A stretch of 64,000 bases of DNA, taken from contig JADHXR010000001.1 of NCBI GenBank assembly GCA_016782865.1, positions 61,613-125,612 of the forward strand, written 5' to 3'. Every line of letters begins with the position of its first letter. Within the stretch, counting starts at the first letter, position 1. A program made the position numbers and the translations under genes. This stretch comes from Phycisphaerae bacterium. Lineage in GTDB: Bacteria > Planctomycetota > Phycisphaerae > Sedimentisphaerales > Anaerobacaceae. Shown one piece after another: positions 35,401 to 41,003 of this stretch. The notes beneath the pieces were generated by a model that had not been told where the DNA came from, made no database searches, and saw only the letters and a program-made list of their open reading frames with translations.

Positions 35401-35957
35401 GCGTGGGGGATCTTAGAAGGACGTTTGGGCCAGAGGACTTTCTAAATTATATCTACGCAATCTTCCACAGCCTGATGTATCGCGCACGATACGCAGAGTT
35501 TCTGAAGGTAGATTTTCCGCGTGTGCCGATCACAGCGAACGTCGATCTATTTCGCCAACTTGTCGGCTTAGGCGGAGAGCTTGTCAACTTGCACCTTATG
35601 AAAAGTGACAGATTGAATACGCCTATCACCACTTTTCCGATAGACGGCGATAACGTGGTAGCCAGAGTCGGTGAAAGGAAAAGACAGCTTACAGACTCCC
35701 AGGACGGCAAGGGCAAACTGCATATCAACACAACGCAGTATTTCGACAACCTGCCCGAAGAGGTGTGGAACTTCCACATAGGCGGCTACCAGGTCTGCTA
35801 CAAATGGCTATACGATCGCAAGAAAGCAGGCCGAAAACTATCAGCCGAAGACATCGAGCACTATCACAAGATCGCCGTTGCTATCAACGAAACCATCAAA
35901 ATAATGAAACAGATCGACGAAACAATCGAAGCCCACGGCGGCTGGCCAATAAAGTAA
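32475..35957 (+). CDS. Type ISP-like N6-adenine DNA methyltransferase with target-recognition region
   Basis: A 1160-aa protein, ATG with AGGAGAGGG upstream. The N-terminal 330 residues are helical. The methyltransferase core has LDPATGTGTFLVETI (AdoMet motif I, about residue 441) and GNPPYSG (catalytic NPPY motif IV, about 574), preceded by SRGVYYTPQPVVSFIV. The C-terminal third resembles the type ISP/LlaGI target-recognition region: DRRYTYYTGKSGGFICRP, FHSLMYRARYAEFLKVDFPR, then NFHIGGYQVCYKWLYDRK. In type ISP enzymes nuclease, helicase and methyltransferase are one chain; here the first two are in the preceding gene. It ends IEAHGGWPIK; copies of this coding end recur downstream. Confidence 0.9.
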   Translation: MTPLNIDKIRQVDDFESLIVFLRDELEWPLEAEDIENLYFDYDPEELGLSEDVAVNINFIKQLRPLAENQPWGIFYIDFEPKRLPVVVLRKVLQKLVVKKRPTSQKSNLPGWQMNDLLFINSFGQQDERAITFAHFHQEVENQSATLKVIGWDGQDTPLHIDRCLNELGHLRFDPDVDVEAWKENWAWAFTTRHRHTITTSKRLAQELAQLARTVRIYAEQILRYETEGGRFKKTMAKFKTALIHDLTEDDFADMYAQTIAYGLLYTAIRGHVSGEVAVVAAERVRQLVLPTNPFLKEVMESFFDVGARRWSPEAEQLTGIDFDELGINDIISTLKDERTDFDAILRDFGNKNPNEDPVIHFYELFLKEYDKQKRKSRGVYYTPQPVVSFIVRSVHEVLKCDFNLPLGLADTSTWAQVMKDHPNLKLPKGISKDEYFVQVLDPATGTGTFLVETIDLIYKTMTDYWQSQGKSEAEITALWNRYVPDCLLPRVFGFELMMAPYAIAHMKIGIKLYETGYGNFEQDKKRVQVFLTNTLEEAVDTSGYLDTLDPALAVETEYANTLKKSNAITVIIGNPPYSGLSFNINPWIDGLLKGQIPQGPEVRSYYEVDGQPLAEKKVWLQDDYVKFIRYSQWRLDNVGAGIHGFITNHAYLDNPTFRGMRQALIESFNSIEIVDLHGNAKKRERCPDGSPDANVFDIQQGVGIALFRNIPSRNESSICHAELWGSREHKYTMLRQETVGTSGFCPLTPNSPHYFFVPYDETNREEYETHCKISDIMKENNVGIVTARDALTVHNAKADVWRTVNDFASLPTEHAREKYSLGKDVQSWKVHLAQADINAAPLAEDRITPILYRPFDRRYTYYTGKSGGFICRPIRKTMRHMLAGKNLGLIFMRQVASGDAYSHFLVSQFIVDNRAFYSNKGIMSIAPLYLYPDNETLGTDTTGWIPGSEGRRPNLNKEFVDEVTAALGLVFVSDGVGDLRRTFGPEDFLNYIYAIFHSLMYRARYAEFLKVDFPRVPITANVDLFRQLVGLGGELVNLHLMKSDRLNTPITTFPIDGDNVVARVGERKRQLTDSQDGKGKLHINTTQYFDNLPEEVWNFHIGGYQVCYKWLYDRKKAGRKLSAEDIEHYHKIAVAINETIKIMKQIDETIEAHGGWPIK
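35931..35951 (+). repeat. Methyltransferase-tail repeat, copy A (in gene)
   Basis: The last codons of the methyltransferase, GCCCACGGCGGCTGGCCAAT followed by A. Related sequence recurs after three later genes (copies B-D). Confidence 0.75.
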
Positions 35958-35975
35958 CGCTTGGGAGGAAGTCCT

Positions 35976-36377
35976 GTGACAAAATGGGAACAGTTCGACA
36001 TGGAACGCAAAGTTATCGAAGTCCTTTCAATGGCGGCACTCAACAATCAGCATCACTTCCTCAGGTCGTTCTTGACGCCGTATCAGATAGCTATTGAATT
36101 GACCCGCAGACATCCTACTCTTTGTGGAGATTTAGGAAAGGAACTTGGTGGGGCAGGTACTGACTCCCAGCATAGTCTAACCCAGTACATCGCCCATCGA
36201 CTTTCCGCGCAAATTAAGAAGAAAAGAGATAGTGGAGACATTGAAAACATTGAAGGGGCATTCATTGCCAACATGCACTTAACTGACTTGGTCTTCAAAG
36301 ATTCAAGGGGCCATGAGGTCCATTCTTCAAACACGGATAAGGATGCTCTCTCAATGTTCAGGCTGAAGCAATCTTGA
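35976..36377 (+). CDS. Small conserved-looking protein of the restriction operon, function unknown
   Basis: About 133 aa from the GTG at 35976, which has an excellent GGGAGGAAG 5 bases upstream and lies 18 bases after the methyltransferase stop. The sequence is mixed helical: EQFDMERKVIEVLSMAAL, HHFLRSFLTPYQIAIEL, DSQHSLTQYIAHRLSAQIKKK and a final HLTDLVFKDSRG. The middle could be a winged-helix or other small DNA-binding fold (PYQIAIELTRRHP). I recognise no family. Position and spacing suggest a regulator or accessory factor of the helicase/methyltransferase pair. Confidence 0.6.
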   Translation: MTKWEQFDMERKVIEVLSMAALNNQHHFLRSFLTPYQIAIELTRRHPTLCGDLGKELGGAGTDSQHSLTQYIAHRLSAQIKKKRDSGDIENIEGAFIANMHLTDLVFKDSRGHEVHSSNTDKDALSMFRLKQS

Positions 36378-36428
36378 GATGTGGCAAGCTTACAGGACGA
36401 AATAGATAAGCCGCCGACGCCTGCGGAT

Positions 36429-36449
36429 GCCCACGGCGGCTGGCCAATA
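36429..36449 (+). repeat. Methyltransferase-tail repeat, copy B
   Basis: Identical to copy A over 21 bases, and part of a short frame ending AHGGWPIE-stop (36379-36454), i.e. the coding end of a methyltransferase relative with nothing else of the gene left. Confidence 0.75.
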
Positions 36450-36523
36450 GAATAGCTGCTAAGAAAGAACAGTGAATAGCTCTTGAAAGGTCCGGAAGAG
36501 CTAATTGAAAAGGAGGATAGACA

Positions 36524-37951
36524 GTGATTGTTACTCAAAATGGTCCACAGAACATAGACCAAGTCAAGACATACTTTGAGTGCGGTAACCTGTTCCTTTC
36601 ACCCGAGGAGTATCAGCGAGAAAATGCTTGGAGACCCGCACAGAAACAGCTCCTTATTGACACGATTTTCCGAGGCCTGGACATCCCCAAGTTCTACTTC
36701 TGGAAGATCGACCAGGGGACATTGGCAGATGGATACCCTGATGGCGAAGCGAAAGAGCTTTACAGGCAGTTGCTTGAACACAAACGCCGAGAAAATGATG
36801 ATCCGAATCCGTACGTTTTCGAGGCTGTAGACGGTCAGCAACGCATCAGGACCATCCTGGAGTTTATGGGTGTTAAGCCTCCAAACGAACATTGCTACCG
36901 GGGCGCTTGGCACGAACCCTACACATCGCTGGACGAGACACCAATGGCGCGAGGCAAACGATACGACCAGCTCAATGCAGAACAGCGGATATCCTTCGGC
37001 CAATGCCTACTTACCGTCATGATTCTGGAAAGGGCGACCATTGATGAGGTTCGAGATATGTTCTTGAGACTTCAAAATGGAACTCCACTTAACGCTCAGC
37101 AGAAACGTGACGCGGCAGGATCACAAGTCACCTTGCATGCACGAGAATTGGCGAGCTTACTTTTCTTCACAAATGCCGTCAATTTTGACAATACTGCAGG
37201 AGATCACCATCGAATTATCTCCCAAATGCTTCACCTTGAATCGCGGGATAGGATTGTAACGTGTACATCGAGGCAACTCGATAAATTCTATGCCAAGCAC
37301 AAGACAACGGATTTGGACAAGAGCATAGCAAGTTGGACCAAGAAGGTTGTTAGGATTTTGGGAGCGATCTTTCCTCAGAGGAATCCGGCCCTAAATCGAT
37401 CATATGCCCTCGGTTTGTACTGGACAATCTCTCGTGTACTGAAGACATGCCGGATCGACGAGTCGCAGTATCCAAAACTGCTGGAGAACTTTGAGCACTT
37501 GGACCAACGGCGCCTTGAAGCTATGAGCCGCGACTATTCAAATGAAAATGATGACACTTACGAAGAGCTAAGTCAGTCGATGTCTCGCGGGACAGACGGC
37601 TCTGAAAGGATCAGCACTCGCTATGAGATTCTTACTCAATTCATCTTCGATGGTGTTAATCTCGATGTGCGACCTGACCTTGACTCGAAGCGGGACTTCA
37701 CAAATGAAGAGAAGCTGATCCTCTATCGGCGAGCTATCGGGCGATGTCAACTCGGGTCAGGTAGCAAGATGTGCGGCCGAGCCTTGGATTTCGATGAGGC
37801 TGTTGTGGACCATATCGTACCCCATAGCAAGGGGGGGCGGACTTCTCTTGAGAACGGTCGTATTGCCTACAAGAGCTGCAACATTGCCCGTGGCGCACGA
37901 GATGATTTTGATCCCCATACTATGTGCTGTCGTTTACGAGAAGACAATTAG
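36524..37951 (+). CDS. DUF262-HNH endonuclease-like protein (GmrSD/type IV restriction family)
   Basis: A 475-aa protein; GTG start with GGAGGATAGACA upstream. The N-terminal DUF262 has the EYQRENAWRPAQKQLLIDTI start and the hallmark DGQQRIRTI (about residue 103), then a FLRLQNGTPLNAQQKRDA segment typical of the family. The C-terminal domain is HNH-like: CQLGSGSKMCG (first Cys pair), VVDHIVPHSKGG (DH...H core, about 429), SLENGR and KSCNIARG (Asn and second Cys). DUF262 plus DUF1524/HNH pairs are NTP-dependent nucleases such as GmrSD and BrxU. It is the fourth gene of the restriction cluster and probably an independent effector or a co-factor. The site is intact. Confidence 0.85.
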   Translation: MIVTQNGPQNIDQVKTYFECGNLFLSPEEYQRENAWRPAQKQLLIDTIFRGLDIPKFYFWKIDQGTLADGYPDGEAKELYRQLLEHKRRENDDPNPYVFEAVDGQQRIRTILEFMGVKPPNEHCYRGAWHEPYTSLDETPMARGKRYDQLNAEQRISFGQCLLTVMILERATIDEVRDMFLRLQNGTPLNAQQKRDAAGSQVTLHARELASLLFFTNAVNFDNTAGDHHRIISQMLHLESRDRIVTCTSRQLDKFYAKHKTTDLDKSIASWTKKVVRILGAIFPQRNPALNRSYALGLYWTISRVLKTCRIDESQYPKLLENFEHLDQRRLEAMSRDYSNENDDTYEELSQSMSRGTDGSERISTRYEILTQFIFDGVNLDVRPDLDSKRDFTNEEKLILYRRAIGRCQLGSGSKMCGRALDFDEAVVDHIVPHSKGGRTSLENGRIAYKSCNIARGARDDFDPHTMCCRLREDN

Positions 37952-38006
37952 TGTGGCCTTTTGGGAGACAGAAGAATGGATCGATGAAGCAATCGCCCCC
38001 CGTCGA

Positions 38007-38016
38007 CTGGCCAATA
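38007..38016 (+). repeat. Methyltransferase-tail repeat, copy C (degenerate)
   Basis: CTGGCCAATA inside a longer stretch (37979-38033) that aligns with the methyltransferase end (ATCGAYGAARCAATCG) and includes the AAAGTGAC and GGGAGA ribosome-binding region found behind copy A. Confidence 0.6.
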
Positions 38017-38072
38017 AAGTGACAAAGGGAGAGAAACATGATAGAGAAGAATCCTACGAAGGTTGAGTGCCT

Positions 38073-38279
38073 ATGAGGTATGCAGGACTTACCGATGAGC
38101 CGGAAAGAAGAAAACGGGAACATGGCAACCCTTACGACTTCAAAGTTATGCAGCAATTCACTTCTGAGACGGCTGCCCGGCAATGGGAAAAGAGAATGCT
38201 GAACCAGGGGCATGAGGAAGATACCAGCGGCAAAGGCTGGAAATATGGCTATACCTTTTCAATCCGATTCAGTTCGTAG
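38073..38279 (+). CDS. Small GIY-YIG-like mini-protein
   Basis: A 68-aa protein from ATG 38073: MRYAGLTDEPERRKREHGNP, then YDFKVMQQF, AARQWEKRMLNQG and GWKYGYTFSIRFSS. YAGLTDEPERR..EHG has the look of the GIY-YIG core after its first strand (Tyr-x-Gly-x-Thr, Arg and His), and EKRML corresponds to the catalytic Glu helix. It is shorter than most GIY-YIG nucleases and lacks the GIY half at its N-terminus. A 12-codon frame ending at 38075 (ATG at 38039) lies just before it. Alternative: a small DNA-binding accessory protein. Confidence 0.55.
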   Translation: MRYAGLTDEPERRKREHGNPYDFKVMQQFTSETAARQWEKRMLNQGHEEDTSGKGWKYGYTFSIRFSS

Positions 38280-38289
38280 CTTGTTGTGG

Positions 38290-38299
38290 CTGGCCAATA
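38290..38299 (+). repeat. Methyltransferase-tail repeat, copy D
   Basis: CTGGCCAATA within GTGGCTGGCCAATAGAGTGA (38285-38304), directly before the exonuclease start. Only about 20 bp of similarity to copies A-C remains. Confidence 0.55.
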
Positions 38300-38310
38300 G
38301 AGTGAAGGTC

Positions 38311-38925
38311 ATGTTTAAGACTGTGAAAAAACGAGTGTGGGCTTTTGATGCGGAATGGATACCTGATCCGGTTGCGGGTAGGCTCTTGTATGATTTGCCG
38401 GATGAAGCACCTGATTCGGATGTTCTGCGGCATATGTGGAGAGAAGGAGGGGCCACCGATGAAGACCCCACGCCGTATTTGAAGACGGTGGTATGCAGGA
38501 TAGTCTCCGTTGCTGCTGTAGAGAGATTGGTTTCAGGTGCCAATACCAAGTTACATTTACTGTCACTGCCCCACGATTTGAGCGACCCTGAGCAAGTCTC
38601 GGAAAAGGGTATTGTCAGCACTTTCCTGGACAAGGTCGGCCAATATAGACCGCAGTTGGTGGGTTTCAACTCAGCCTCGGCCGACTTGAAAGCATTTATT
38701 CAAAGAGCCATAGTCTTAGGCATTCAGGCCAAGGGCTCCTGTACTCGTCCAAACAAACCCTGGGAGGGGGATGACTATTTTGACAGTCGCAATAGTGAAG
38801 CGAGTATTGACATAAAAGACGTTATCGGAGGCTTAATCCCAATTGGAAGTTATAGCCCGAAATTCGGATGTGGTGGAATTGTCAATTTCTCTTCAGAGCA
38901 TCAGATGGACAGAATATCAGAGTAA
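38311..38925 (+). pseudogene. Truncated predicted 3'-5' exonuclease (PolB-exo-like, DEDD)
   Basis: About 204 aa from ATG 38311 (MFKTVKKRVWAFDAEWIPDP). Motif I of DEDD exonucleases, FDAEW (DxE), is present. Motif II is clear in QLVGFNSASADLKAFIQRA. DSRNSEASIDIKDVIGG matches the next conserved segment. The protein then stops with CGGIVNFSSEHQMDRISE, so the last 40-60 residues holding motif III (YxxxD) are missing, and I find no continuation in another frame. It may be a pseudogene; a short dominant form cannot be excluded. It follows repeat copy D. Confidence 0.6.
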
Positions 38926-38991
38926 AGAGATTCGGAAGTATGTATTTAGCGCACACCCAGCCCTAAGACGCAAAAACCGCGGATCGGCTGA

Positions 38992-39135
38992 CTATTTTGA
39001 TTTCGGCTTATCCTTGTCCGGCAAACCTTCCGTCGGTTTCTTCTTCGTAACCGCCTTTTTCAGAGCATCTTCCCAATTGCCGACGATCTGCAACTTGTTC
39101 GGCTTCGGTCCGCGCTTATTATGCCGCTTGGCCAT
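38992..39135 (-). CDS. Small conserved basic protein (GNWEDA family, 47 aa)
   Basis: A 47-aa protein read by hand because it is too short for usual ORF cut-offs. It starts MAKRHNKRGPKPNKLQIVGN and contains GNWEDALKKAV, then a Lys/Pro-rich tail. From memory, short proteins with GPKP...L.I.GNWEDA recur in planctomycetes. AGGGGTG is a good ribosome-binding site. It is divergent from the winged-helix gene at 39273. Function unknown; basic charge suggests nucleic-acid or ribosome contact. Confidence 0.65.
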   Translation of the reverse strand: MAKRHNKRGPKPNKLQIVGNWEDALKKAVTKKKPTEGLPDKDKPKSK

Positions 39136-39157
39136 GTTGCACCCCTAACTATATGTA

Positions 39158-39175
39158 TATCGAATATAGTCGATA
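39158..39175. promoter_or_regulatory. Inverted repeat (operator candidate)
   Basis: TATCGA (39158-39163), 6-base spacer, TCGATA (39170-39175), in the AT-rich divergent region between the small GNWEDA gene and the winged-helix gene. The winged-helix protein could bind it; that link is a guess. Confidence 0.35.
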
Positions 39176-39218
39176 GTGATACGCTGTAATTTTTTTGGTA
39201 TTTTCTGTGTTTTTTTCT

Positions 39219-39269
39219 TGTACCCATTGTGTTTTTGGGATAGACTACCAAAAATCATTAAAGGGTACA
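39219..39269 (+). promoter_or_regulatory. Hairpin that could cover the winged-helix gene ribosome-binding site
   Basis: TGTACCC (39219-39225) is complementary to GGGTACA (39263-39269). The second arm contains the GGG of the ribosome-binding site AAAGGG, just before ATG 39273. Pairing would mask it. The loop is 37 bases, so this may equally be a DNA operator. Confidence 0.3.
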
Positions 39270-39272
39270 CAC

Positions 39273-39668
39273 ATGAATATAGCACAAGAACTAAAACAAG
39301 TCGAGAAAAAGATCGAGAGGCTCGAATTCGATCTGGCTGTTGAGAAGGCGGTTTATGTCCGTTTGAAGGCTATTGATACAGGAAATCAACCGTCTTTGTT
39401 TGGAAGTACACAACCCCCGACAACCCCAGGTTCTATGCCGAGTCACATCGAGGCCGTGCTAATAAATGCTGGCAAACCCATGACGGTCTCTGCGATTCTC
39501 AAAGCAGTCAAAGAACGCGGAGCCACGAGCGCATCAGAAGAAGGGTTGAAGAATAATATTCGGGGAACCCTCAAGCGTCGTGGGGACCTTTTCGCTCGGC
39601 ATGATCGGGGCGTCTACAAACTGGTTAGAACAGAAACACAGCCAGTAGGGGAAGAATTGAAGGAATGA
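39273..39668 (+). CDS. Coiled-coil plus winged-helix (HARE-HTH-like) protein
   Basis: 131 aa from ATG 39273 (MNIAQELKQVEKKIERLEFD). Residues 1-40 form a coiled coil (EKKIERLEFDLAVEKAVYV). After a Pro-rich linker, residues 60-120 have the winged-helix pattern of HARE-HTH domains: SHIEAVLINAGKPMTVSAIL, then EEGLKNNIRGTLKRRGD and FARHDRGVYKLV. Such domains occur at restriction-modification and chromatin proteins. The upstream in-frame extension (from 39195) is AT-rich and non-coding in character. It is followed by a strong hairpin at 39676-39709. A regulator of the island or a small DNA-binding protein is the best guess. Confidence 0.7.
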   Translation: MNIAQELKQVEKKIERLEFDLAVEKAVYVRLKAIDTGNQPSLFGSTQPPTTPGSMPSHIEAVLINAGKPMTVSAILKAVKERGATSASEEGLKNNIRGTLKRRGDLFARHDRGVYKLVRTETQPVGEELKE

Positions 39669-39675
39669 TAAAGAC

Positions 39676-39709
39676 TGAGCCGGGACAGTCCCGCCAGACG
39701 CCCGGCTCA
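39676..39709 (+). terminator. Strong hairpin behind the winged-helix gene
   Basis: TGAGCCGGG (39676-39684) pairs perfectly with CCCGGCTCA (39701-39709), a 9-bp stem with 16-base loop. No T-tract follows, so it may be a stabiliser rather than a true intrinsic terminator. Confidence 0.4.
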
Positions 39710-39756
39710 TATAAGACAATCAATGGATTCAGCTATGCCACGCATGGAGGCACAAT

Positions 39757-39825
39757 ATGATTGACTATCTTATTTACGCACTCTACCCGATACCGCCACC
39801 ACTCGTCAAGAAAAAAGTTCCTTGA
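39757..39825 (+). CDS. Very small ORF (22 aa), possible peptide
   Basis: MIDYLIYALYPIPPPLVKKK followed by VP and stop. The ATG has GGAGG 7 bases upstream, an unusually good ribosome-binding site, and the stop codon forms the first bases of the terminator hairpin at 39823. The peptide has a hydrophobic N-terminal half and a basic tail, as in small membrane peptides. There is no homology evidence; a leader peptide or chance ORF is possible. Confidence 0.35.
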   Translation: MIDYLIYALYPIPPPLVKKKVP

Positions 39826-39865
39826 GTTCTGCGTGGGCTTTACGTCTACGCAGAACTCAGTTTTT
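39823..39865 (+). terminator. Rho-independent terminator
   Basis: TGAGTTCTGCGT (39823-39834) and ACGCAGAACTCA (39848-39859) form a perfect 12-bp stem with a 13-base loop, followed by GTTTTT. It ends 8 bases before the tRNA, so the tRNA must rely on read-through or processing rather than on its own promoter in that gap. Confidence 0.75.
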
Positions 39866-39867
39866 GT

Positions 39868-39951
39868 GGCCGCGTGGCGAAACTGGCAAACGCACCTGTT
39901 TTGGGTACTGGTGGGCGATTGCTCTTCCGGGTTCGAGTCCCGGCGCGGCCA
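39868..39951 (+). tRNA. Type II tRNA, leucine-like body with UGG (proline) anticodon
   Basis: 84 nt fold into a cloverleaf: acceptor GGCCGCG/CGCGGCC (39868-39874, 39944-39950) with discriminator A (39951); D stem GCG/CGC with GG in the loop (39885-39886); anticodon stem CCTGT/ACTGG with one U-U mismatch; loop TTTGGGT (39900-39906) with anticodon TGG at 39902-39904 and G37; a 15-nt variable arm (39912-39926); T stem CCGGG/CCCGG with TTCGAGT. CCA is not encoded. The D arm and long variable arm are those of bacterial tRNA-Leu, but the anticodon reads proline CCA. Flanking GT and AC extend the acceptor pairing to 9 bp. Confidence 0.8.
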
Positions 39952-40059
39952 CATATTTATCGTCAATATTCACTTTCTGTCAAGAGCAAAAATCACGCGG
40001 ATTGTGAAACTGGCTTGCGGTACATGAATCGTTTACCATCTGCACCTTTAACAGCAGCA

Positions 40060-40117
40060 GTCAGCGGAGGTCAGCGGGTCAGAGGTCAGCGGGTCAGCGC
40101 GGGTCAGCGGGTCAGGG
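40060..40117. repeat. Short tandem repeat of GGTCAGCGG units
   Basis: Five to six imperfect copies of a 9- to 10-base unit (AGGTCAGCGG, GGGTCAGAGG, GGTCAGCGCG) in 58 bp. Confidence 0.7.
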
Positions 40118-40190
40118 TTTAATTCTTGCAATCGTGCGTTTGTAGAATCGCTGTTGGGATATCAAGGGTAACCTTTCCTTATTCCTTTAG

Positions 40191-40307
40191 TTTGCTATAG
40201 AGCGAAATCTCCGCAAAATGCGACAGTTTTACCTTGCCCATGAAGAGATTTTGCAGCATGCTGCAAAATTGATGTGGACCCAGTATGTCGCCCTGTTGCC
40301 AGTCTAA
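40191..40307 (+). pseudogene. DUF1016_N (YhcG-like) gene fragment
   Basis: The frame reads FAIERNLRKMRQFYLAHEEI, then LQHAAKLMWTQYVALLPV and stop. It matches GFSERNLYRMRQFYLAH and LSWSQHVELLPV of the DUF1016-SNase protein of this island and the family consensus generally. Nothing upstream or downstream of this 117-base piece continues the domain. It is a relic of a second YhcG-like nuclease gene. Confidence 0.65.
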
Positions 40308-40557
40308 ATCCGTAAGCTTCGCAGCCCTTGTCAAATAAATTTAGGATTGGCTATAGTCCAAGAGTCAACATCTCCGGTGGAGGGCTTATGATTTAGTTGC
40401 CACGACACAAAGACAGCTATTGACTATTGCCTATTGTTGTCTTTCTTCGCGTAATCAGTGAAATCCGCGGTTCTTTTTCCTTTTTCGCGACATTTAGCGT
40501 CTTTCGTAGTTTGACAAAGTCCGCCTTTATCCTGTCCGTCTGATTATTGTGCTTCTT

Positions 40558-40603
40558 CCCGTTCGGCTTCGCTCAGAGCTTGCCCTGAGCTTGTCGAACG
40601 GGG
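40558..40603. repeat. Dispersed palindromic repeat (TTCGACAAGCTCAGGGC type)
   Basis: CCCGTTCGGC...GTCGAACGGGG, imperfect palindrome. Related copies occur at 58209-58254, 58374-58419 and, shortened, 63617-63662. Confidence 0.75.
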
Positions 40604-41003
40604 CAGGCGGTGGTGAACAAGAATCCGTGTCCATCTGTAATACAATCTTTAATCTTCTTGTTTTTTTCTTTTGCTCGATTATGTTTCTGTCGTAATCGTA
40701 TCTTCATATAGGATAGTAAATTAGATTGCCTCACACAAAGCCACCAAGAACACAAAGATTTGTTGATATAAGTTGTTTCTACCTGGTGTCTTCGTGCCTT
40801 GAGTGAGCACAGCGAACGGGTGTGAGGAGACGGTTTGGTTGCGGCCAAAGGCCGCGCCGTGCTCTTCATGTCCTTCATGCTCTTCATGGTTAGACATATT
40901 CTTGGTTCCGGCCGGAGGCCGGGCTGTGAAATCTGTGGTTCTTTTGCCTTTTGCCTTTGTCCTTTTTACTTTCTCTCTGCTCTCTGTGGCGCAAGAATCC
41001 GTG

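Larger units (their letters stand above)
39952..41003. other. Gene-free stretch rich in repeats, right edge of accessory island
   Basis: Holds a GGTCAGCGG tandem tract, a DUF1016 fragment, a GTTCGACAAGCTCAGGG-type repeat (each listed) and fragments such as AAATCCGCGGTTCTTTTT (40471-40489) and AAATCTGTGGTTCTTTTGCC (40927-40946) of the same family as at 27.5-28 kb. No intact gene is seen. Confidence 0.55.

Noticed and set aside
40060..40117. Replication origin iterons (GGTCAGCGG tract)
   Set aside because: Short, degenerate and without any Rep or DnaA-box context.
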